Origin: Echinococcus granulosus
Lineage: Eukaryota > Platyhelminthes > Cestoda > Cyclophyllidea > Taeniidae
Assembly (NCBI RefSeq): GCF_000524195.1
Contig: NW_020170404.1
Coordinates: 655,436 to 719,435, forward strand
DNA length: 64,000 nt
Direction: 5' to 3'
The notes beneath the pieces were generated by a model that did not search any database, was not told the origin of the DNA, and was given only the letters and a program-made list of their open reading frames with translations. Shown piece after piece: positions 26,201 through 36,900 of the stretch (position 1 is the first letter of the stretch; each line of letters begins with the position of its first letter). A program made the position numbers and the translations under genes.

Positions 26201-28571
26201 AATGAATACAAATGTAAAACGTCGCCGAAGGATCCATGAGAAGAGACGACGGATGTGGGTCTGCACATCGGCATTCACCACTTCTAACCTCAAACAAACT
26301 CTGTGCATTTACTGGAAGAGGGCCTATAAGTGACCATATCTAAACTAAACCCCAAAAAAGTGGGAAAATTATGAGCTTTGCTACATGATTAAAAGAGAAA
26401 GCAATGAGTATGAACTTATCGATATGAAAGCATTAGCTTTGAACTCAAGCGAACCCGGTGGACCTATTAGGAAAAAGACAAGGAATTCATCCCATCTACA
26501 TGCAAACTGAAAAAGCAGACGTGCTACAATCTACAATTTGGTTTTTAGAAAGAGGCGAGGAGCATGTAGGTGTAAAATAAGGATCACAAGTCTTGACTTC
26601 GAGCAAACCAAGCCCGCCTATTAAAAAACCGCTGTTTATGCACCAACCCGATCGAGAATGGGTATCTTGGATAAAGTTAGAATATCAATAAAGAACAGAT
26701 GAATTGAGAAGCGTAGGCACCAGAAATTACTAGTTTTTAACCCTAAGGGAACAATGTTTTGGAAAAGCGGGATACCCTTTCCTCCTTAAAGTAAACATGG
26801 AATAGTAAGTGAACTTTGAAATTTTAACTCAAGTGAAGGTAGTGCTCAAACTTGACAAAGCAGCTGAAAAAATGACACCTCTGCCAAAACATCTAAGAGG
26901 TGATAGAGTGGGCGCAGACATACGTTACGAACAGTAGTGGCGAGAGGCGAAGCAACGAGGCCATCAGAGAGGGAGGATTTGGCCACTTCAAGGGAGGCGA
27001 AGCGGAGGGTAGGATGAGGGAAGGCCAGAAGGGCACAAGTGAGGCAACCCATGCTCTCCAGCAGTCGTTGCGCCGCTTCGGCTGGGGCGTAATCCTCTGC
27101 ATCTGCCTGGGGTACCAGAAACACAGCCTTAGGGTGGTGGTTCGCACCAGATGTGGAGTCTCCCGCCTTGTCCGTAACCACCAGTCTGCACGCAAACATA
27201 GGAAGTCCACTTTTGGCGTGGACGATCTCAAATTCCCGGCCGCCTTTCGACCTGCAGGCAAAGCAGAGAATAAACTTTATGTGGAAATAAGGCCACTTGA
27301 AGCTATAAGATCTTAAATCAAGCTGATCGACAATAATGTGAAAATATTTGAGTTAAAAAGTCAAGCTGCAAAGTGAGAGCACAATAAGGACGTTCGATTG
27401 ATGTTTATAGCCTTTAGCTCAATGACTAATAAACTACGCAGCGGAGCTTTGTGGATTAACTCTAAATCGAATAAATATAACCTATTGAAAACATGAGGAG
27501 GCCTAGAAAACACCCCAGGGTCAAACAAATAATTATAATAAATTTACTGGTTAAATTAATCTAGTACTCATGCGTCACATCTTTAAAGCCACTTACTTAA
27601 TCTGGCTTTGGCTCAGTATGCATGAAGTTTGAAGATATTTGATCCAATCTGCAAGGCGCCGTTTCACATCTTCCTGAATCGGACGGCAAGGCTGATCGTC
27701 ACTGAAAGCTTTCACTCGAAGTTGCGGTAGAACAGGAGCGGGCTTCATTTTCGTCATGACAAAGGTGAATAGCGGAAGGGAAACAGAATCAGCGACCCGC
27801 TGTTCAGGATTGGTCATTTGATAGCAACTCACAATCCACTGACTGCCTCTAAAGAAAGAAGGCGGTCGAGAACCAACAGTGGTTTAAAAGACGGGTTCGA
27901 AGAGCAGCACACAGAGGTAATAAGTTTGTGATTGATAAACGAAAACCAAATTAATCTTACTTATCTAGAAAGTAGTCGGCAATATGTTTCACGATATGGT
28001 CTTGAGCCAGAGTGATTAAAATGTACCGACCGAAGAGGGAGAGAGCAGAAGCGATTTCATCAAAGTAGAGGTTGAAGTTAAAATTCGCTTGTCCGTTGTC
28101 AACGGCGTCAAATGTGCCTTTATCGACGACACAGTTGAAACTCCTAGTGGTAAGCTCGAGCCGATCCAATTCGGAGTTGAGGTTGAAAACATCCACCAAT
28201 TCAAACCTCAGGCCAGGCCGAGAAGAGGTGACAAGTTTTTGGGATTGTTCAATAGCTTTTTGGCTTGAGAACTGGGTCATTAAAAAGAAACTCATACCTG
28301 TTATCTATACCAAGATATGTGGCGCAGCCGACTTTGTCATATATATCGGCAGAGAGGACAGAGTTACCACATCCGACCTCTAACACAGAGTCGGACTTTT
28401 TAATGTTTTGAGCGAGGATTTCAACAAGTGTGGCGAAATCACCATACCTTCAGAGATAAAAATCTGCCTTGGTACTAACCATTCGAAAGGAGCACTGCGT
28501 TTAGCGAAAAAATTGTTCCAGTAATTTGGACTTCCAAATTCTTCGATTTTTCTGGGGAGAATTGAGGCCAT
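23289..28571 (-). CDS. METTL13: METTL13/eEF1AKNMT-like double methyltransferase; C-terminal domain degenerate
   Basis: Human METTL13 dimethylates eEF1A Lys55 with its N-terminal domain and methylates the eEF1A N-terminus with its C-terminal one. Exons: 28571-28480, 28447-28298, 28263-27961, 27848-27597, 27251-26879, then 25726-25557, 24623-24361, 24175-23799, 23753-23658, 23620-23289. The first five join in phase (390 codons) and are unmistakable: EEFGSPNYWNNFF, FEWYGDF, SAM motif I VLEVGCGNS (52-60), VVDKGTFDAV (126-135), FTFVMTKMKPAPV. The last five also join in phase (about 412 codons) and align in order with the C-terminal domain: ILLLVWISV, HVYYGVPPCFHKAIMESL, IQADDLKAFIQEL and EKSLTPQGICCIL against human VVGLGGGS, AVEIDPSMLEVATQWF, IADGLDYIASL and KSILTPEGVFIL. 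The phases of 26879 and 25726 do not match, so one small exon between them is missing. The last five exons could instead be a separate gene, which I think less likely. Confidence 0.78.
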
Positions 28572-29559
28572 TTAAAAGACTTACAAAATCTGCGAAAGAG
28601 ATTAGTAAAGCATGAAATTGTAGACCTCGCATACGAATCTAGGCTAGGTAAGCCAATGAATAGGTTTTGGCAAGGTGCGCAATTTAAAAAACCATCTATA
28701 GCCAGGCAGGAACTCGAAAGAATATGCACATCAACAATAACTGAATCTCAAATAAAATTAGCCGGATTAATGATTGACGGGTGAACAAACTAATTTAACA
28801 CTTGTAAACGAGTCACCTTTGAGCAAGCATTACAAGAAAAAAACTATGAATGCTAAAGCAGGACAGAAGTAGGGCATTATTGGGAGGATAAGTGATAAAA
28901 AATAAGCCCGACCACAAATGAAAACTTCCCATAAGTGGAACAAAAAGTCAAGGCCTCTGCACGGTTTCGCAGGCCATTTTTGACTATGTGGATCTCTGCA
29001 CTATCACATGATTTAGCGCTAATTAAATGTCGTAATGAAGATGCAGAAAATGGGGCCGAAACAGGTGGTAGCACTAAGATGAGTTAAGAAATACGCATAT
29101 CACACACTATAAACGCGTGACAGTGAAGTAATCTGAACTGTAATTGGTTAGCGGTAGTAGCTTGATCATTTTGAAAATAGCGCAGCCATTAGTGCAATAA
29201 ATTGACTTTAAACATTTGTAGCTCAACTTGTTGTAAAAGCAAAAAAATATAAATGTGGCAAGAGCGTATTACTTACCCTGCCGTTGTATGGCAAATCTGT
29301 TTTTTGATATATATTTTCGCCCCTGGTGTGGTTTATAAAGTTACCTAAAAATAAATTTTATAAAAAATTAGGGCGTGATGTCACATCGGTCTGTTTCACA
29401 AAAATTTCAATGTGTTTGAGTTTATCCTGTCACCCGGGCTTTCTTGAACAATTGCCATATGTGTGGAGTCAGTGTGATGCAATTTACCATGCTTGTACCA
29501 ATCCGGGAAGTGTCTTTTTTTCTTACGCAACCTCTTTCGTGTCTTCACGAATAACGGCA
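28572..29559. promoter_or_regulatory. Intergenic region between head-to-head METTL13 and SOCS genes
   Basis: About 990 bases between opposite start codons, holding both promoters and leaders. An open frame continues upstream of the SOCS ATG to about 29326 with other ATGs, so a longer SOCS N-terminus cannot be excluded. No repeat or RNA gene is recognised. Confidence 0.45.
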
Positions 29560-30458
29560 ATGGCGAAATCGCCCCTTTTTAGGCTAAAAAGCCTGTTTAA
29601 AAACTGTATTGTTTCCCCTACTAACGACACCTGTTCCGAGTCTCTTTCAAGTGCTGGCTCCAGCGTTGAAATCAATGCGTCAAATTTAAAAGCCTATGAG
29701 AAACGTCTAGAAAGTATATTTGCGGTGTTCCTTCAGTTTTCTTAGGGCTAGTCAAAGTCCTCTCGCAGTATTCATGTCTACGAGACAAAGAGTTGGATCA
29801 TTTCTACAATCTTTGTAGTCAACCATGGTTTTGGGGTCCACTTACTCGTGTTGAAGCTGATGCACTGTTGCATTTTGCACCAGATGGATCTTTCATCGTT
29901 CGTGACAGTGAAAACGACAATTCGAGATTTACGCTCACATTCCGTTTCTCCAGCGAAGTTATCCTTAACAATCGGATTACCCAAACTGGTAATAAATTTG
30001 GATTTATTCAGGTATTTTTCAGCAATTCTCTCTATGCGTATTTTTCGACTTGTTACTTTATTTAGTTACCACAACTAGCGTATTGTTCCTTTGATTCGGG
30101 TTACGTTTCCCCCTTCTGTTATTACATTTCCTCTTTACACTTTGACTGGTAATGCGACTGTCTTACGCACGTTTTTTTCCAGGGTGAGGCCTTTGAGTCA
30201 ATCCAAGCTTTGCTAAAAAACGCAATGTCACATTCTGAGTCGGGGGCCTACTGTTTATCAAATGCAACGTTTGATACTGAAGCGTCTGATCCATCCGCTT
30301 TGGTCTCAGAAAGCAAAAAAGTTCGCCTGCTTTACCCCTTTAGCCGATTCTCGATAGTTCCTCCCTTGCTATTTCTCTGTCGCTTCGCTCTACTTCGATT
30401 TATTCGAACTGGTATTGTCGAGCCCTCCTCTCTTTTTGCCCAAAAGAGGCAATTTTAG
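29560..30458 (+). CDS. Small SOCS-family protein (SH2 + SOCS box), SOCS6/7-like
   Basis: SOCS proteins bind phosphotyrosine through SH2 and recruit elongin BC/cullin-5 E3 ligase through the SOCS box, damping cytokine, insulin or RTK signalling. Exons 29560-29724, 29769-30011 and 30183-30458 join in phase to 227 aa. The SH2 domain spans about residues 70-165: PWFWGPLTRVEADALL, then the phosphotyrosine-binding motif GSFIVRDSENDN (FLVRDS in SOCS6/7). The SOCS box begins YPFSRFSIVPPLLFLCRF, parallel to NPVSRFMQVRSLQYLCRF of SOCS6/7, and contains an elongin-binding BC box (P-L-x-x-x-C-x-x-x-L). The protein ends soon after (GIVEPSSLFAQKRQF) with no LPxP cullin-5 motif. The N-terminus is only about 60 residues, far shorter than vertebrate SOCS6/7. 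Start: first ATG that leaves a compact N-terminus. Family is firm, subfamily moderate. Confidence 0.87.
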
Positions 30459-30493
30459 AACCGCTTTTACATTCTGATTCCAAATTATCGTTT

Positions 30494-30499
30494 AATAAA
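30494..30499 (+). terminator. Polyadenylation signal AATAAA for SOCS gene
   Basis: The canonical hexamer lies 36 bases past the SOCS stop codon in the short spacer before WDR61. A T-rich stretch follows at 30501-30506. Its position suits a short flatworm 3' UTR. Confidence 0.5.
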
Positions 30500-30903
30500 A
30501 TTGTTTTTCGCCTGCCTCACACCTATTCGCTAGAATTTTCTGCACTTTTGTTTTCTAATTTGTTGTCAATTTCAGGTCGCTTAACTGCATTACGTATTGT
30601 CTCTCAGTACTTATTATGATTACTAGTATGCTGGTTTTGCATATTCCAGATCTTCTAATGCCCTAGTTGGGCATTGTTAGCAAAGGTACAGGGAAAGCAC
30701 ACATTATTCCCCTTCTATTGCGGTGGTATCGTAGCATTTAGTTTACGTAAATCGGTTCCACTAAATCACGTTAACTGCTGCTTGTTCACGTTTATGTAAA
30801 TATCTCCTGTGGTTCTTTAGAAATTATTAGGGAGATTAGAGCAATTATCCAACACTGTTTTTTTCCGGGGTTTCTAATTTTTTACTCTGTGAGATTTGAC
30901 GCG

Positions 30904-30924
30904 TTTTCCTTCATTCTATTTCAG
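30904..30924 (+). promoter_or_regulatory. Strong 3' splice site directly before first WDR61 codons
   Basis: A pyrimidine-rich tract ending in TTTCAG sits exactly in front of the TAT codon that starts the WDR61 homology. The frame upstream has no ATG for at least 120 bases. The site is either the acceptor of a cis intron whose small 5' exon I cannot fix, or a trans-splice acceptor. Confidence 0.6.
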
Positions 30925-33900
30925 TATTCCCTCAAATACAAGCAGGAAAAAGGTAAAAACGGTTTTATGTCTATTGATAGCTGTCTTTGAAGTAGAGCAG
31001 CTCACACTCATTAATTCAGGATGTGGTCTGTTTATCATACCCCGTTAAGACTGTTACGTGCAGTTACTAACCTCGTTCACAAAGGTGGTGCCTTTTCTCT
31101 TAAGTAACCCTTATTTCTATTCACCTGTAGCCCATGGGGATGGTATATGGTGTTGTTCCTGGCGTAAACGCGAGTCTGATGGAAAGGATCTAATAATTAC
31201 CGGTTGTTTGGACAACACTCTCAAGCTATGGAATTGGTTAGTCACTTTAGACCTGCATAATGCACAATTCTATTTTGCTAGATGTCAGCTGAAAACGTTT
31301 TTGTTTGCGAAAAGTCGTTTTGAGATTTCGATAGCCATTCATCTGTCTTTCATAGGGAAATCCGGTTCTAGAAATGCCTGTTTTTAACTTAATTAGAAGA
31401 GCAAGTAGAATTCTGGAAATTTCCTCTTAACTAACGATTTAATGACTTGTGGGTTAGGTCTGTAAGGTATCGGTTCTGAAAAAGCACATTTTTAGCCAAA
31501 TTTGTTTTTAACAATCTTTAATCGTCGTGTTTTGAGGCATGATGCATAGCTGTGTGGCAACCTTGAAGATGTTTATCAAAGTCTCTTGCAGTTTTCAGAA
31601 TCGGTGTTCAGAGACATCTGTTTTTTCCCTTCGTATGAAACGGATTCGAAAGCATGTTCGATACGACAATTCTTCATCTGAAGTTCACATGCGTATTTAG
31701 ATCAAGGTGCTTGGTACTTTACGATTGAAGTTTTGTGATTCGACACAGCAAACAAAATTTTCTCGTCTTTTTTATCTTTTCAGGGATGGCAATGCACTCA
31801 ATCTTTTAGGTTCCTTGGATGGTCATCGCTTAGGTATCGTCTCAGTCGACATCAACAAGGCAGGCACCCTTGCTGCTTCTGGTAGTCTCGACAACCAGGC
31901 AAGCCTCACTGTTATACTAAATTTACTTATATTTCCGTCAGTAGGCGTTATTTTTGCACTGGTGGGCACAGTTTGGGTCAGTTGTTGTGATCACGCAAAA
32001 TTAAAACTAGGTAGACTCCACTTATGGTACCGCTTATGGTATATGCATTGTGTATAAAATATTATCGGTGTTTTTGGAAGGGCGCCAAAATCCATGCCAC
32101 TACTACTTTACAAAGGTGACCAATTTCAGTTTGTGTCTCCTGTGGCGTATGCACACGCGCACCAAACTCCAGTTTCATTCTTTCTGGGTAGTTGATACTT
32201 TCTCATTGTCCAGATTCAAAATATGGCAATTGCTACGCGATTGTATAATGCCTGTTCGACTTGGGTGGCATTTATTTGGAGGTCTCCTATCAATATCAAG
32301 CGAGCTAATATGCAAACACGATTGAAGTCTTTTTGATGCGTTGACAATTCCGCAAGACCACAAAAACTGCCTGGTGTTATTTAAACTCGTATCAATCTCT
32401 GATGTAGGCGGGGCGGTCTACTAATCAGTGGCTGGTGTTAAGTCTTCGTTTTGAATCGCTCAAAATCGTGCGTACAGTCGTAGAGAATCACCTAAGCTCC
32501 TCTAGTTTCCTCTAGTGCTCTTTCGAATTCTCGGTATCCCTTTTCAACTGTGCAGATAGGCTTCACAGTAATGGAGAAAAATAGGATGCTGGTCTGCCTG
32601 AAGTTCTTCAATGTTTAATTCCACTCCAACGGTCGTATTATCATATTTGTGCTACAAATTCGATATTGCACTCCAAATTGTGTTAAAGCGTTTACTATTA
32701 AGGAATGGCACCTCTATCCCCACTTCACTCGAGGGACGATCTCCGGTTTATTACGCACTTGCAGCGTACTGCTCTTATTCAAATGACTAAGGATAGATAG
32801 ATCACTTGAGGACTATCTATTGGTGAAATTTTAGTAAATGCTATTTACAATTTACTTTTTTAGCTGCCCAGCTAAATGAACCTGCACGATAATTTCTCTT
32901 CCCAAAGGGTTTGAAATACGTATTCCGATGTGTACTGAAGCGTATTTGTCCAGTGGAATGTCTAAAGTAATATCGTCTTCATTGAGCTTACGTCAGAAAG
33001 CGAAGCAGCTACTTAACCTTGATGCAATTGCTTTGGTTAAGCCTTAAGTGACATGTTCATTTGTTAGCTGCGTGTTGAGACGTCTCTGAGGTTTTTTGCA
33101 GTATGCATAGTATCCGTTTGCTCAAGGTTGTTGAAGAGAACCTCTGAGCAAAGATGGGCACTTAGATGCGACAGTCAGACTAATTTCAATTTACCTGAAA
33201 TTAATCAGCGCTTCATCTGCACTCCCCTATGCAATGTTGTGTCCTTAATGTACTAGGGTCCGAAGAGCAATGCAACGGTTATTGTTGGTATGGCGCCTAA
33301 ATTATTTTAGATGATTCACAAATCCAGAATTAGCCAATAAATTAACAAAAAGGAAGTCTGGGAGAATTTATCTAAGCTGGCATGAGCACTTTGTGGTGGT
33401 CTTTTTCTGAGTGCTGTCACTTTTCTAAATAGGTCCTCACGGGCTATTTAGATGCATTAAAAACACTTGGAAGATAAGACACCATACGAAAATTCTTCAT
33501 CAAGGTGAAATGAAGTCTGATGTAAGTCGTGGATATCTTTAGTTTCACTGGTTGCCTTCGCTGTGCGAAATGCATTGTTTGTTTGCGCGGCACTCTTTAA
33601 CTTCGGGCAGCATTTTGCAACGGACGAATTTTTCACTCTAATTGGTATTCACGAAATTACTTGATTCGACGAAAAAAACCTACTTGATGAGGCATGTTAC
33701 TAGGAAGCCCCACATTGCTAGTACTCTGTATCCCTTCTTTCCATTTAGCTGCCATTTTACTGCTGCCAAACTCTTAGGCCTATTTTTCCTACGTTCCTAC
33801 AATAGAGTGAAATAAACAAAAGCTCAAAATTTTTTGTCAAAATACTGTGAATAACTTTTATGGTTTTTAAATCTCTCAAACATGGTTTTTCTTCACTGTA

Positions 33901-36900
33901 TCCGAGCTTGGGGTGGTTTTCCAACACCAGTGCGGTCTTGATAGCCCTCCTCTCGTGATATACAGCCATCCGCAGCAAAGGTCCTCCTCCCATGAAAATT
34001 TGACCCCTTATCCAACCAGTGAAATTTGTATTGTTGTTCGTTTAGCGTGTATTCTCTTACCCCTGGAGTCAGCGTAATAGCCTAATTTCCCTCAACGATG
34101 TCAAGAGACATAATAATCTAAAAATGATAAATTGCAACAATAATTTAGAGTTGTCGCTCCAAAAGCATTCAAAGGTGGGATCCTAGTCATTTTATAGTGT
34201 GCAAACACTCCTCCTAGGCGTTTCCTGTCCTTACAGTTGATGTGCTGACCTATGACCTGAGATAAGAGTAGCGGTTGTCATACATCAACAACCCGCCTTT
34301 CCATTCGAATGAGGTGGGTCAATAGAGCACCTTTAGATTGTGGGCTTTGGATCATTGCAGAAAACGTCCGAAGTCTACACTCCTCTTGCCTCCCTGATTT
34401 GATGGCTTTGTTATGAACGATTCCTTGGGTGTTACACTGGAGTCTAATTGAATTTCACTCATTGGACTCTCGCGTTTCTCCTCAGATCCTAATGGTGGGG
34501 CTTTAGTATGGGAGATGTTCTAGCTTTTTCAACTCTACTGTCTCCGAATTTTTTGGCTGAAGTGTTTGAAATTAGATGGATCACTTGAATACTATTTCAG
34601 CAGCGAAGTTTGCGTACGCCAAAGGTGCGAGCTTATCTTGGGTTGCTTTTCTACCTTTCCAGCCGGCTGCCTTTTTTGTGATTTGTGATTTTACCTTTCT
34701 CAAATCTCATCTCGCTCTTTTATTGAATATTTATTTAAAATTGGAGCCGAGATTGTTGTCAAAAGCTGATGCGGTTTTGTTTGTACCCCTGGTGTGAATT
34801 TACAAGTATCTAACCTTTCTTCTGTGGATCCGAACCTGAGTACGAGGCCAACGGTTTCTGGATTGTCCTTTTTTTTTCGAGCAGGTTCGATTGTCAATGT
34901 AGCGCTCTAGCTAGCATTGAAGACTAAAGCATAACCGTCTGGAAGTAGGTCTACTACCAGCTTATAGGCGAGCTTGGAGGTCGACATCTTAGGTGCTATG
35001 AATGTATTTCAGAGTATGGTTAAGTATGCAGTTAAAGCAGCCATCATTTTACAATAATAAGGCAATATTCGCATCTCCAATTTTATCTAATTGAAAGTAG
35101 ACGTCATTAGGGTATCATGAAATGATAGGGCTTTCATCAGTATCTGAAACCCTTCCTCTTTTGGTGCAGATAATATTTTGGGACCTTGAGCAGTGCCGTC
35201 AGGTGAGCGTGTTCGAGGGCGAGCCGGCGGAGACGTGGTCAGTGGCCTTCTCACCCGATTCGCGCTTCATCGCCACCGGCAGCCACTCCGGTGCCGTTCA
35301 CATGGTTGGCGTGGAGTCTCACAGGCTGGAGAGCTCCATCAGTCTCGATGGAAAGTTTGTCTACTGTCTTGCTTATGTGCGTCAACTCGCTTCTTCCAAT
35401 GTTAATGTTTATTGTTTTACTATTTTATTCCTTAATGTTTCAATACTTTTCTGGTGTCCCCATTTCACACAAATCTAATCTCATCTTTTTGTTGTTTCAA
35501 GCTTCCACTCCGTTGTAAAATTGTCACGTTTAGGAACACTATATTCATGCCATGGATCGTACGACGGGGAACTCGAGGTATAATCGTACCATGAAGTATC
35601 ATTTACAAGCACTCTTGCACGTTTGACAATTAAAGGTAAAAAGTAATTGAAGAAGGCAAGGTGGTCTCCATATAAAATCACTTTTGTTTGGTCATTTGTA
35701 AGGCTCGAAAGTGTTTTAAACATTCAGATTAAGTATGATTTGTGCACGTGTGTGTATGTGTCAAGAGGTAAATGCTTTGCCATTCGTGCCAAATCTTTCT
35801 ATACTTTTCGATACTTTCAACACTATTTGTGTACCTACACGGTTCCAGTCTCAATGTGATCTTCATGTTTCTGATTCAGGCATTAACTGACATAGAATTT
35901 AAGTATAAGTGAGACATAATCTCATCTCAAAACGATTATTTACAAACACTGTGCTGCCTGTTTGACCAATTTGACCAACGAAGTGGCAGAATCGACATAT
36001 TCATGACTTTATGTCATACTTATCACGTGAAGAATCTGCTGTTACTGATACTGCCCCATGTGCTCATTCATGACGGCTTCGTTGTTTGTTTTTGAAACAG
36101 TTTGCGGGTGAGGAATTGTCATTTAGCTTGATATTTGAAAAAAGGAACAATAAATAAGAAGTGGTTTACGAAAAAGATGAGATGAGGCTTGTTCAGTTCA
36201 GTGCTGAAAATTGCTAAAGTTGTAAAGAAACTGAGCTCAGGACATTTGAAGATAATAGTGTTTTACCTGTATAACTTTTGAACACTATCTTTGAGCCAAG
36301 TAAAACAGGCCCTGTCGTTAGCACTTGGTAATCCCTAAACTATCCGAGCTGTGAAATTATTCACACTATTTACTTATTGGTGGAACCTCCCATGTGGTAT
36401 CGTGCCACCTGGTAGGCTTGAAATTTAGGCTGTGACCCAAGCACTGCCCTTATGTGTTTGTTTTAAGGCGATGAACCTAAGAACCGTTATGTCTACTTTT
36501 AAAATGTAAATTTGAATGGGTGGAACAACGGATGGTGCTCTGGACCTGAGCGATTGGGGCTACTGACTTACTGAGACCGAGTAATCCGCGTCGCAGTCAA
36601 AAGTCGATCAAGTAAATCTTCTTTTGATCTTAAGGCTATATGTATTGTGCCGCAGTACTGCTCCCGTTTTCCATACCCCTTCATCCATAGTAGTAGTTTC
36701 GGAGATTGGTTTATTAGTGTAAAACAACGGCGTTTCCTTTTTACCTTCAGGTTATGTTCGAAAAATGCTTTGACGGCAAGTTTGTCAGGGTCTAATATGT
36801 TGTTACGCTCTTCTGTGTGGCACCCGATAAGCAGGGTTGCCAGTAATAGGGGAGTTTGGGTTCATTGTTCCCGCTTTCAATGGCACATTAAAGCTATGCA

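Larger units (their letters stand above)
30459..30924 (+). other. Short spacer between SOCS and WDR61 genes
   Basis: Only 466 bases separate the SOCS stop from the first visible WDR61 exon, both on the plus strand. The spacer has an AATAAA 36 bases after the stop and ends in a strong 3' splice site. An ATG at 30616 could give a 6-codon in-phase exon (MITSML) but its donor (CTG|GTTTTG) is poor. Confidence 0.5.

Noticed and set aside
26080..26330. Possible extra METTL13 exon on the minus strand
   Set aside because: Pyrimidine tract and open frames exist, but none joins the flanking exons in phase or resembles METTL13, so I left the junction unresolved.
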